From the NCBI GenBank assembly GCA_023387815.1, contig JAEWHK010000033.1:1-64000 (forward strand): DNA of 64,000 nucleotides, in the 5' to 3' direction. This document shows, one piece after another, positions 53,010-60,387 of this stretch (within the stretch, counting starts at the first letter, position 1; every line of letters starts with the position of its first letter). Origin of the DNA: Pseudomonadota bacterium. Its GTDB lineage: Bacteria; Pseudomonadota; Gammaproteobacteria; Burkholderiales; Burkholderiaceae_B. The translations under genes were made by a program, and so were the position numbers. The notes beneath the pieces are model-generated. The model was not told where the DNA came from, ran no database searches, and saw only the letters and a program-made list of their open reading frames with translations.

Positions 53010-53435
53010 ATGAACATGAAACTCACAACACTGTCTGGACTGGTAATTTGCTGCGCAGGACTGACAGCATGCTCCACGTCTGGTGAAATTGGCAACGACC
53101 TTTCCCAGCAAACCGTCGAATACAGTTGCGGCCGTGACAGCACTCAGCCGCTCAGTGTGCAGTACACGTTCCAGGCTGACGAGCCTCAGACAGCTCGCCT
53201 TGTATATTCCAACCAGGCCGTTGAACTGACACGTGCAACGACCAGCAATTCCGATCTGGTGGGCAACACCTTTCGTGGAAATGGCTACACATGGACGACA
53301 GAGAAATTCACACGTGAAAACGTAGACTCTGCCAACGGCAAGATGCTGACGCAGGAAGTGCAACAACGCTCCGGCACCGGCCAGCCTTCCATGGTTAGTA
53401 ACATTGTCGTCAGAGACTGCAAGGTCGGCGGCTGA
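53010..53435 (+). CDS. Putative lipoprotein, possibly MliC-like
   Basis: A 141-residue protein starting MNMKLTTLSG with AAAGGA upstream. The signal peptide ends LTACST, giving a lipidated cysteine at about position 21. The mature part has a YSCGRD segment and beta-strand-rich NTFRGNGYTWTTEKF, loosely like the MliC/PliC c-type lysozyme inhibitor fold, with two further cysteines (one near the end, VRDCKV) that could pair. The MliC assignment is uncertain; outer-membrane lipoprotein is well supported. Confidence 0.6.
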   Translation: MNMKLTTLSGLVICCAGLTACSTSGEIGNDLSQQTVEYSCGRDSTQPLSVQYTFQADEPQTARLVYSNQAVELTRATTSNSDLVGNTFRGNGYTWTTEKFTRENVDSANGKMLTQEVQQRSGTGQPSMVSNIVVRDCKVGG

Positions 53436-53482
53436 TAACACGTATCTGATCAATGCAACACCTGCTTGAATACTTCGATTTG

Positions 53483-53560
53483 AAAGCGTTGCGCCGTATG
53501 GCTGCGTTACAGCTTTGATGAACGCAGTACTTTGATCGATAAAAGCGTTGCGCCGTATGG
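53483..53560. repeat. 19-base direct repeat after the lipoprotein gene
   Basis: AAAGCGTTGCGCCGTATGG occurs at 53483-53501 and exactly again at 53542-53560, 59 bases apart. Between them CTGCGTT and AACGCAG form another inverted repeat. The second copy is part of a long hairpin that probably terminates transcription. Confidence 0.75.
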
Positions 53561-53580
53561 TGCAGCGCTTTCTCTTATCC
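53541..53580 (+). terminator. Probable terminator after the lipoprotein gene
   Basis: AAAGCG and CGCTTT enclose a stem with TGC/GCA and CC/GG pairs and a GTAT loop; the 3' side is T-rich (TCTCTTATCCTTTC). It overlaps the second copy of the 19-base repeat. Confidence 0.55.
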
Positions 53581-53740
53581 TTTCTCAAAGTACATCCGGT
53601 GTGGTACACATACAGTGATCGTGATTTCTCGCCAACGATATCTGACTTACGCAGGGCATTGAGCTACACTGTCCTTAGACGCGATGCAATCTGACGTCGG
53701 AAAGCAAAATAACAGCATTGCGCTAACCGCGACTTCAGTA

Positions 53741-54316
53741 CTACAGCACAGCTGAAGCAGATAGATGTTCGTACAAAATAGTTGCGCCAATACCGATAAG
53801 TCCCAGTCCACCAAAAATCTCGGCGCGTTTGCCGGCAATTGCGCCTATAAAACGACCAACCATCACGCCGATGGAAACCATCAGCAGCGTGGCACAGCCA
53901 ATTGCGATCGCCGTTACCAGGATATTGTTATCGATGAATGCGAGGCCCACACCAACAGCCATGGCATCTATGCTGGTTGCAAAGCCTGTTGCAGCCAGCA
54001 GCCAAAAGGAATGACGTTCTATCGGCTTTTCATTTTCTTCATCTTTGCTCAGGCCGTTACGAATCATCATTAACCCGAGCACACATAGCATCACGAATGC
54101 AATCCAATGATCCCATTGCGTCACATACCTGGCCGCGGCCGAGCCAATTGCCCACCCTACCACGGGCGTAATGGCTTCAATGACTCCAAAAATGAGCCCT
54201 GTGCGTAATGCTTCTGATAATTTGGGTTTATGCAAGGCAGCGCCTTTGCCGACCGCAGCAGCAAAAGCATCAGTAGACATGGCGAATGCCAGGACAAGCG
54301 TGGAAATTGCGTTCAT
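53741..54316 (-). CDS. mntP: Manganese efflux pump MntP
   Basis: A 191-residue six-helix membrane protein of the DUF204/MntP family, which exports Mn(II). The ATG at 54316 has GGAG eight bases before it; the TTG just upstream is less likely. The two inverted halves carry STDAFAAAVGKGAAL near 14-28 and ATSIDAMAVGVGLAF in the second half, with the conserved aspartates of the transport path. It is preceded by a manganese-sensing yybP-ykoY riboswitch, the usual control of this gene. Confidence 0.94.
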   Translation of the reverse strand: MNAISTLVLAFAMSTDAFAAAVGKGAALHKPKLSEALRTGLIFGVIEAITPVVGWAIGSAAARYVTQWDHWIAFVMLCVLGLMMIRNGLSKDEENEKPIERHSFWLLAATGFATSIDAMAVGVGLAFIDNNILVTAIAIGCATLLMVSIGVMVGRFIGAIAGKRAEIFGGLGLIGIGATILYEHLSASAVL

Positions 54317-54385
54317 CAATACAGCTCCACCCGGACGAAATCATAAACCGTGCAACGCTGTCCGGGACGGGAACGATGTGCAGGT
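54317..54385 (-). promoter_or_regulatory. Expression platform of the mntP riboswitch
   Basis: CCCGGAC and GTCCGGG (54330-54336 and 54360-54366) form a seven-base stem ending four bases from the GGAG ribosome site. Its formation would affect access to that site, so translation control is likely. Confidence 0.55.
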
Positions 54386-54493
54386 TTATGGTCTCGCCAA
54401 GCCACGCAGGCCGTCTGCACCATGATCACAGTGATCAAGAATGTTGATACAGACCCTTTTCAGATAAAAGAAAAGGAGGCTACTCCCCAATAA
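54386..54493 (-). ncRNA. yybP-ykoY manganese riboswitch
   Basis: On the minus strand the sequence has both conserved internal-loop segments of this riboswitch, GGGGAGTAGCC near 54478-54488 and GGCGAGACC near 54391-54399, enclosed by a TTAT...ATAA closing stem. The region between folds as a long hairpin. It is placed directly before mntP. A competing hairpin CTACTCC/GGAGTAG at 54481-54500 could mask the first loop. Mn(II) binding is expected to switch mntP on. Confidence 0.88.
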
Positions 54494-54606
54494 GGAGTAG
54501 GCAGTTTAACACATGATTTATTTCAAACTTAATCGTCAGATCAGATTGAGGGGACTTTGACAGTGACCACAGACGATTGCAATCTGAAGAGAATTTTTTA
54601 TTGCCT

Positions 54607-54625
54607 TATCCCCTCCGGGGGGATA
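54607..54625. promoter_or_regulatory. Operator of the CsoR/RcnR-family repressor
   Basis: TATCCCC-tccgg-GGGGATA, a 19-base palindrome with C/G tracts as in RcnR and CsoR operators, ending eleven bases before the repressor ATG. It probably mediates repression of both the repressor and the exporter. Confidence 0.7.
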
Positions 54626-54636
54626 CCATATGAAGT

Positions 54637-54921
54637 ATGCATACAAAATATTCAAATACACATACCACTCACCCCGATATCCTCAAACGGCTCAAGCGCG
54701 TCGACGGACACCTCAAGGGGATTATCGACATGATCGAAACAGGCAGATCCTGTCTGGACGTTGCTCAACAATTGCATGCGGTAGAAAAGGCCGTGTATCA
54801 GGCAAAAAAATTGTTTATCCAGGATCATCTGGATCATTGCCTGGATGACGTCGTTGGCCCGCTGAGCAAAGATCAACGTCAATCCATCGAAGAGTTCAAA
54901 GAAATCACCCGTTACCTCTGA
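54637..54921 (+). CDS. CsoR/RcnR-family metal-responsive repressor
   Basis: A 94-residue all-helical repressor, DUF156 family. Ligand positions are C39, H64 and C68, the C-x24-H-x3-C arrangement of CsoR and InrS rather than the all-His/Cys pattern of E. coli RcnR, and the N-terminus is histidine-rich (MHTKYSNTHTTH), as in nickel sensors. It precedes an RcnA-type exporter by seven bases and follows a palindromic operator. Ni(II) or Co(II) is the likely ligand given the partner; copper is possible. Confidence 0.9.
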   Translation: MHTKYSNTHTTHPDILKRLKRVDGHLKGIIDMIETGRSCLDVAQQLHAVEKAVYQAKKLFIQDHLDHCLDDVVGPLSKDQRQSIEEFKEITRYL

Positions 54922-54928
54922 GTCTGAA

Positions 54929-55831
54929 ATGTCATCATTTGCTGAAGTGTTAAGCCAGGGAACTGCGCATGCCTGGCTGTTTATTCCAAGTGCAATATTG
55001 CTCGGCGCACTTCACGGACTGGAACCCGGTCATTCAAAAACCATGATGGCCGCTTTTATTGTCGCCGTCAGAGGGACAGTCTCGCAAGCGATACTGCTTG
55101 GACTGGCTGCTACCCTCTCACATACGATTGTGGTGTGGGGAATTGCACTGGGCGGGATGTATCTGTGGCAAGGCGTCGACACTGAAACGTTTGAGCCGTA
55201 CTTTCAACTGGTTTCTGCCATCATTATCGTAAGCGTCGCGATCTGGATGTTCTGGCGAACCAGAAAAGATCAGCTCGCCGCCAGATCTGCGGCTGCTCAC
55301 CATCACGATCACGCAGATCACCCGCACCATCAACATCACGATCATGATCACGCAAATGACCATCATCATCACGCAGATCATCATCATGATCATGTGCACG
55401 ATGAAATGCATGGCATGGAAATGGGCGGGAAGGAATATCAGGATGCCCATGAACGGGCACATGCAAATGATATACGTCGCAGGTTTGCAAACCGTGATGT
55501 CACAACCTGGCAAATCATCATGTTCGGCCTGACCGGTGGGCTTATCCCCTGCCCGGCTGCGATTACCGTTCTGCTGCTGTGTCTGCAACTCAAGGCGATT
55601 TCCCTTGGATTTGTCCTTGTGCTATGTTTTTCAATCGGCTTAGCACTGACACTTGTCACTGTTGGTGCCGCCGCTGCACTCAGCGTGCGCCATGCCACGA
55701 AGCGATGGTCCTGGTTTGGTACCTTTGCGCGCAAAGCCCCGTTTTTTTCCAGTATTTTGATTGGATTGGTGGGCTTATATATGGCGTACCACGGTCTGGC
55801 GGGGATTGCGGCCAGGTCGGCTGCAACATAA
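54929..55831 (+). CDS. rcnA: Nickel/cobalt efflux transporter RcnA
   Basis: A 300-residue inner-membrane exporter of the NicO/RcnA family. Six hydrophobic helices are split by a His/Asp-rich cytoplasmic loop at about 125-165, with dozens of histidines. Conserved motifs are GALHGLEPGHSKTMMAAFIV near 25-45 and GLIPCPAAITVLLLCLQ. It is co-transcribed with the repressor gene seven bases upstream. Mn efflux is next door in mntP, so the area forms a metal-resistance cluster. Confidence 0.93.
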   Translation: MSSFAEVLSQGTAHAWLFIPSAILLGALHGLEPGHSKTMMAAFIVAVRGTVSQAILLGLAATLSHTIVVWGIALGGMYLWQGVDTETFEPYFQLVSAIIIVSVAIWMFWRTRKDQLAARSAAAHHHDHADHPHHQHHDHDHANDHHHHADHHHDHVHDEMHGMEMGGKEYQDAHERAHANDIRRRFANRDVTTWQIIMFGLTGGLIPCPAAITVLLLCLQLKAISLGFVLVLCFSIGLALTLVTVGAAAALSVRHATKRWSWFGTFARKAPFFSSILIGLVGLYMAYHGLAGIAARSAAT

Positions 55832-55990
55832 GGCGCGAGGCGAGTTCCCGGAACCGAGGCCAGGCGAACACAGCAGACAAAACAAGTCCTGAAACTAAAT
55901 CTGAAATTTTCTGATTTGGGGATTTGGTGGAGAAGTCGCCGATATTCTCTGGAAATTCAGAAAACGACAGTAAGTGCGACAATGAGAGTT

Positions 55991-56067
55991 TGGTAGGCAG
56001 TACTGGATTCGAACCAGCGACCTCTACGATGTCAACGTAGCGCTCTAACCAACTGAGCTAACCGCCT
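55991..56067 (-). tRNA. tRNA-Val (GAC)
   Basis: Minus-strand cloverleaf of 77 bases with encoded CCA. The acceptor strands AGGCGGT and ACTGCCT pair over seven positions (with one G-T), the D-arm begins GCTC, and the anticodon stem CTACG/CGTAG encloses the loop TTGACAT with anticodon GAC. The T-arm has GGTTCGAATCC. It reads valine codons GTC and GTT. Confidence 0.95.
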
Positions 56068-56154
56068 TTTGAGGAAGAAAAGAATTCTACCATCGACTTA
56101 TCGAGTATGTCCATCTATTCGTGTTGTGACAACGAAAATTTCTTCTGTTTTGTC

Positions 56155-56334
56155 TCAATCACGCGAAATTGTTCTGGATTGATATCCGATACCAGTGTCC
56201 ATGGTTCCGTAAACCTGAACGCCGCTTTTGCCACGAACACTATCCGAGGCGCTATTGCTGCTGTTGCCTGCGCATCCACTCAAAGCGCCAACAGCCAGAA
56301 TCAGGGCAAAGATGAGCCCGTTTACTTTTTTCAT
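56155..56334 (-). CDS. Small lipoprotein with porin-like motif (59 aa)
   Basis: A 59-residue protein starting MKKVNGLIFALILAVGALSG with AAGGA eight bases before the ATG. The lipobox LSGC puts lipidation near residue 21. The mature 38 residues contain GVQVYGTMDTGIGYQSRT, which resembles the first strand of Gram-negative porins. It may be a fragment-like relative or simply a short outer-membrane lipoprotein; function unknown. Confidence 0.65.
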   Translation of the reverse strand: MKKVNGLIFALILAVGALSGCAGNSSNSASDSVRGKSGVQVYGTMDTGIGYQSRTISRD

Positions 56335-56457
56335 CACTATTCCTTCATCGCTTAATCGTGAACGGTGTCGATGTTTCCGCAAGATCGTTGCCAATGACCA
56401 AATACCAATCGTTAGTAGCCAGGCCGACCTCCCTGCCCAATGCTACTGACTGGGAAA

Positions 56458-58722
56458 CTAAGCTGCAATAATATCCAGTTTTGCCACTGCCAGTGCCAGG
56501 GTTTTTGCCCCCGCCTCCTGGAAGACAATTTCGGCCTGCGCATCCGCACCCTGTCCACTGAGTCGGATAATCGTACCATCTCCAAAGCGTGAATGGCGTA
56601 CACCCTGCCCGATACGGTATTCCGTGCCACTGACATTGACGCCGGAACTGATGGCGCGTGGAGCACGGGGCTCGATACGACCTGTAGATGGTCTGGCGTG
56701 TGCATCAACGTGCAGGCGCGTGCCCCACGAGGGTTCAGCCTGAGTGCGCGCGCGAGGGGTCAGCCATTTGAGGTGATCTTCCGGCAATTCATCCAGAAAA
56801 CGCGAACGCATACTGTAGCGCGTCTGTCCATGCAGCATCCGGGCATGCGCCAGACTTAGTGTCAATCTTTCCTTGGCGCGCGTAATGGCGACATACATCA
56901 GGCGCCGTTCTTCTTCCAGACCGTCTTCCGCCATCATGCTGTTCTCGTGAGGAAACAGGCCCTCTTCCACTCCAGTGATAAAGACGGAGTCAAACTCCAG
57001 TCCTTTGGCTGCGTGGATTGTCATGAGTTGCACGGCATCTTCACCTGCCTGCGCCTGATTATCGCCTGCCTCCAGTGAAGCATGAGACAGAAAGAGTGAT
57101 AATGGTGTGGTAATTTCTCGGGAAAAAGGCGCATTCGGATCATCGGGCGCCACGGAGCGCTCGACTTCGGCCAGTGCAGATTTGCCTTCCAGGTTTTCTT
57201 CTGCGCAGAATGCCATGGCCGCATTGATAAGTTCACCCAGATTCTCCAGCCGTTCTGCGCCTTCGCGTTCCGCTTCGTAATGTGCATTAATACCCGAAAC
57301 GTCGCTCACATGTTTGATGAGCTCAGGCAGGCTTAATACCTGGGCCTCGTGACGCAGCGCCTCGATCATACCGGCAAAGGCGACCAGCTTACTGCCGCCC
57401 CGGCCCGATACAGCACCAACCGCATGAATGAGATTACAGCCAATCTGACGCGCCGAATCACTCAGGTTTTCAAGTGTTCTGGCTCCTATGCCGCGAGCGG
57501 GGAAATTGACGACACGCATAAATGAGGTGTCGTCATCGCCACTGGCGACGAGTCGCAGATAGGCCAGCACGTGCTTGATTTCCTGGCGCTCGAAAAAGCG
57601 AAGGCCACCGTAAACCTTATAAGGAATATGTGCTGAAAAAAGCGCATGCTCAATGGGTCGCGACTGGGCATTACTGCGATAAAGCACAGCGATCTCGCTG
57701 CGCATGCGGCCTTCGTTGATCTGGGCACGAATTTCATCTACGATCCATTGCGCTTCCAGCATATCGGTAGGCTGTTCTACGACGCGCAGCAACTCGCCCT
57801 CTCCCCTGTCGGTCCAGAGGTTTTTACCCAGCCTTTCAGTATTGTGTTCGATAAGCGCGTTGGCCGCATCCAGGATGTGCCCGAAGGAACGATAGTTCTG
57901 TTCCAGACGGATAATATTATTACCCGCATAATCACGCTCAAACGCGGACATATTCCCTACGTTGGCACCGCGAAACGCGTAGATGGACTGATCATCGTCA
58001 CCGACTGCAAAAAGTGAAGCATTGGCACCTGCAAGCAGACAGAGCCATTTGTATTGCAGGGTGTTGGTATCCTGGAATTCATCGATCAGGATATAGCGAA
58101 AGCGCCGCTGGTAGTGCTCGCGAACCAGCGCATTGCGCGAAAGCAATTCGTAAGCACGAAGCAACAATTCGGCAAAATCGACCACGCCTTCGCGCTGACA
58201 CTGCTCCTGGTAGAGCTGATAGATCTCCGCCAGACGTTTGCGATGCGCATCCCAGACTTCTACCGTCTCGGGTCGCTCACCGTTTTCCTTGGCATTATTA
58301 ATAAATCGCTGTACGTCTTTGGGAGGGAATTTTTCGTCGTCGATATCATTGGCTTTGATCAGGCGCTTGATGGCGGCCAGCTGATCGGCGATATCGAGAA
58401 TCTGAAAGTTCTGAGGCAGACCTGCGTCGCGATAATGCGCACGTAATAGTCGATTGCAAAGACCATGAAAGGTACCTACCCACATGCCACGGGTGTCCAC
58501 CGGCAGCATGGCCGTGAGCCGCGTAAGCATTTCTCGCGCGGCCTTATTGGTAAAGGTAACGGCAAGAACACCGTAAGGGCTGACCTTTCCATTCTGGATC
58601 AGCCAGGCCATACGTGTGGTAAGTACCTTGGTTTTACCGCTGCCCGCCCCCGCCAGAACAAGCGTATGTTGCTCGCTAGTGGTTACTGCTGCCAGTTGTT
58701 CAGGGTTTAACTGCCCGATCAT
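56458..58722 (-). CDS. uvrD: DNA helicase II (UvrD)
   Basis: A 754-residue superfamily 1A helicase that unwinds 3'-to-5', removes the incised strand after UvrC and works in mismatch repair. The start MIGQLNPEQLAAV overlaps the desaturase stop as ATGA. Motifs: LVLAGAGSGKT (I), FTNKAAREML (Ia), FQDTN (II), GDDDQSIYAFRGA (III), YRSFGHILDAANALI, and MTIHAAKGLEFDSVF (V/VI region). The C-terminal 55 residues include GVRHSRFGDGTIIR, the UvrD/PcrA Tudor-like tail. Translation is coupled to a fatty-acid desaturase, an unusual partner. Confidence 0.95.
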   Translation of the reverse strand: MIGQLNPEQLAAVTTSEQHTLVLAGAGSGKTKVLTTRMAWLIQNGKVSPYGVLAVTFTNKAAREMLTRLTAMLPVDTRGMWVGTFHGLCNRLLRAHYRDAGLPQNFQILDIADQLAAIKRLIKANDIDDEKFPPKDVQRFINNAKENGERPETVEVWDAHRKRLAEIYQLYQEQCQREGVVDFAELLLRAYELLSRNALVREHYQRRFRYILIDEFQDTNTLQYKWLCLLAGANASLFAVGDDDQSIYAFRGANVGNMSAFERDYAGNNIIRLEQNYRSFGHILDAANALIEHNTERLGKNLWTDRGEGELLRVVEQPTDMLEAQWIVDEIRAQINEGRMRSEIAVLYRSNAQSRPIEHALFSAHIPYKVYGGLRFFERQEIKHVLAYLRLVASGDDDTSFMRVVNFPARGIGARTLENLSDSARQIGCNLIHAVGAVSGRGGSKLVAFAGMIEALRHEAQVLSLPELIKHVSDVSGINAHYEAEREGAERLENLGELINAAMAFCAEENLEGKSALAEVERSVAPDDPNAPFSREITTPLSLFLSHASLEAGDNQAQAGEDAVQLMTIHAAKGLEFDSVFITGVEEGLFPHENSMMAEDGLEEERRLMYVAITRAKERLTLSLAHARMLHGQTRYSMRSRFLDELPEDHLKWLTPRARTQAEPSWGTRLHVDAHARPSTGRIEPRAPRAISSGVNVSGTEYRIGQGVRHSRFGDGTIIRLSGQGADAQAEIVFQEAGAKTLALAVAKLDIIAA

Positions 58723-59921
58723 GCGGCATAGCGACGCAGGCGGAGGGCAAACTGTTCGAGTCCCTGAATTCCGCTTTGCTGGGCGTGCTGACACCATTCC
58801 TGCAAGTCATGGAGCAACTGCTCGCTGCTTGCGGTTGAGCTTGTCCAGACACGGTACAGTTCTTCACGCATATGAACCAGTTTGGCCAGCATGAGATTCT
58901 GCGACAGCATATTGTCCAGCTCCTGTTTCTCAGCAGGATTGAGGGCAACGTCAGCCTGACCCAGACGCGATTCCGCTTTTTTGAGCAGTTCACGCTCCTG
59001 ATCGTTGGCGCCAGCATTTGTCAGGCGTTTGATCTCTGACTGAACAGACTGGCGCAGCATGCTTGCGTAACGCGCCATGATTTCATAACGGTGCGTGATG
59101 ACGCCCTGCAACGTTTGCTCTGTCACTGAATCGGATTTTTCACGAGCCAGTTTGAGCTTGGGTGCAACCTTCTTGACCTGCGCCAGGCGCAAGGCCTGCA
59201 GAATGCGGATGTATCCCCAGCCAATATCGAACTCAAACCATTTGCTGGAGAACTTGGCAGACGTACCATAGGCATGATGATTATTGTGCAGTTCTTCACC
59301 GCCGATAATGATTCCGATAGGGAACAGATTGGTACTTGTGTCGGGGCTGGAAAAATTGCGGTAGCCCACGTAGTGGCCCAGGCCGTTGACAACGCCTGCC
59401 GCCCAGAACGGAATCCATGCCATTTGAACTGCCCACACGGTCAGACCGATAGCACCAAAAAGCAGCAGATCGATGGCCAGCATGATGAATATGCCCAGCG
59501 TCGTGTGGCGAGAATAAATATTGTTTTCTACCCAGTCGTTGGGTGTGCCGTGGCTGAAACGCTTAAGAGTTTCTTCATTGGCAGCTTCCTGGCGATACAG
59601 CTCTGCCCCTTTCCAAAGCACCTTGTCGATACCGTAGATCATGGGAGAATGCGGATCGCCTTCGCGTTCACACTTGGCGTGATGCTTGCGGTGAATGGCA
59701 ACCCATTCGCGGGTAACCATGCCGGTTGTCATCCACAACCAGAAACGGAAGAAATGCGAAACTACAGGATGTAGATCCAGCCCCCGGTGGGCCTGACTGC
59801 GATGCAGGTAAATAGTAACTGCCGCAATCGTGATATGCGTGAGCACGAGGGTGACGAGCACAATCTGCCACCAGCTAAGTTGCAATACGCCACCGGCAAT
59901 AAAGTCTAGAATTTTATCCAT
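58719..59921 (-). CDS. Acyl-CoA/fatty acid delta-9 desaturase
   Basis: A 400-residue membrane di-iron desaturase. AAAGGG precedes the chosen ATG MDKIL; a longer frame is not protein-like. Histidine boxes: H40-x4-H45 (HRSQAHR), H77-x2-HH (HRKHH, 77-81), and LHNNHHAYG with H212 and H215-H216, plus GLGHYVGYR. Four membrane helices lie in the first 200 residues. Residues about 250-400 are a soluble, helical extension rich in Leu, Glu and Gln, absent from many delta-9 desaturases. It makes monounsaturated fatty acids for membrane fluidity. Its stop is coupled to uvrD. The leader holds three consecutive hairpins. Confidence 0.88.
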   Translation of the reverse strand: MDKILDFIAGGVLQLSWWQIVLVTLVLTHITIAAVTIYLHRSQAHRGLDLHPVVSHFFRFWLWMTTGMVTREWVAIHRKHHAKCEREGDPHSPMIYGIDKVLWKGAELYRQEAANEETLKRFSHGTPNDWVENNIYSRHTTLGIFIMLAIDLLLFGAIGLTVWAVQMAWIPFWAAGVVNGLGHYVGYRNFSSPDTSTNLFPIGIIIGGEELHNNHHAYGTSAKFSSKWFEFDIGWGYIRILQALRLAQVKKVAPKLKLAREKSDSVTEQTLQGVITHRYEIMARYASMLRQSVQSEIKRLTNAGANDQERELLKKAESRLGQADVALNPAEKQELDNMLSQNLMLAKLVHMREELYRVWTSSTASSEQLLHDLQEWCQHAQQSGIQGLEQFALRLRRYAA

Positions 59922-59945
59922 ATACCCTTTAAGGTCTCCAGAGAT

Positions 59946-60004
59946 GCCCTCGTGGTTTTGAGGGCCTATGCCCACAACGGTGGGCGGGTGCCCTTATGCG
60001 GGCA
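59946..60004 (-). promoter_or_regulatory. Three consecutive hairpins in desaturase leader
   Basis: GCCCTC/GAGGGC (59946-59965), GCCCAC/GTGGGC (59970-59985) and TGCCC/GGGCA (59989-60004) lie one after another, 25-83 bases before the desaturase ATG. Strands GGGC and GCCC of neighbouring stems could also pair across, so alternative folds are possible. This looks like an attenuator, thermosensor or RNA-stability element. Confidence 0.5.
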
Positions 60005-60014
60005 GGATTTCAAA

Positions 60015-60031
60015 CGCGATATCAAATCGCG
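60015..60031. promoter_or_regulatory. Palindrome upstream of desaturase
   Basis: CGCGAT-atcaa-ATCGCG, a perfect six-base inverted repeat, 94-110 bases before the desaturase ATG. A candidate operator for a fatty-acid regulator of the FabR/DesT type; the regulator is not known here. Confidence 0.4.
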
Positions 60032-60387
60032 CATAAAATTATAACATCATGATTTATCTATAGAAAAAATAAAATTACGATTTTTTCTGATTTTGCGCAA
60101 TACATAAGCAGAATGTCTGATTCCAACACCATATGCCCGCGTATTACTCAATAAACCTGATATTTAAATATAGCCATATTTGCGATGCACAACGCGTTTT
60201 ACACCGAATCTGATGTTGCTACGGGTTACAACCGCACAAAACGGGTTATTTCTGCGATTTTAGATCAACATTCGTGAAAATTAAAGCTTTTTAACAACAA
60301 ACCAGCTTGGGATTTTCCGAAGGCTGCCCTGCACAGGCCTGCATTGGCCGCCACCGTTGCCCGGGTGCGTAGCGGCCGACGACACAC

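Larger units (their letters stand above)
53436..53740. other. Intergenic region with repeated hairpin
   Basis: 305 bases between convergent genes, holding the direct repeat and terminator listed separately. No further gene or RNA element is apparent up to the mntP stop. Confidence 0.5.
59922..60387. other. Intergenic region and structured leader of the desaturase gene
   Basis: 466 bases. Near the desaturase are three adjacent hairpins (59946-60004) and a palindrome (60015-60031); beyond, 60040-60300 is AT-rich and probably carries the promoter. The last part before rsmB has no recognised element. Confidence 0.5.

Noticed and set aside
55299..55420. CAT/CAC-rich repeat resembling a tandem repeat array
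   Set aside because: It is the histidine-rich loop of RcnA, a codon-level effect, not an array.
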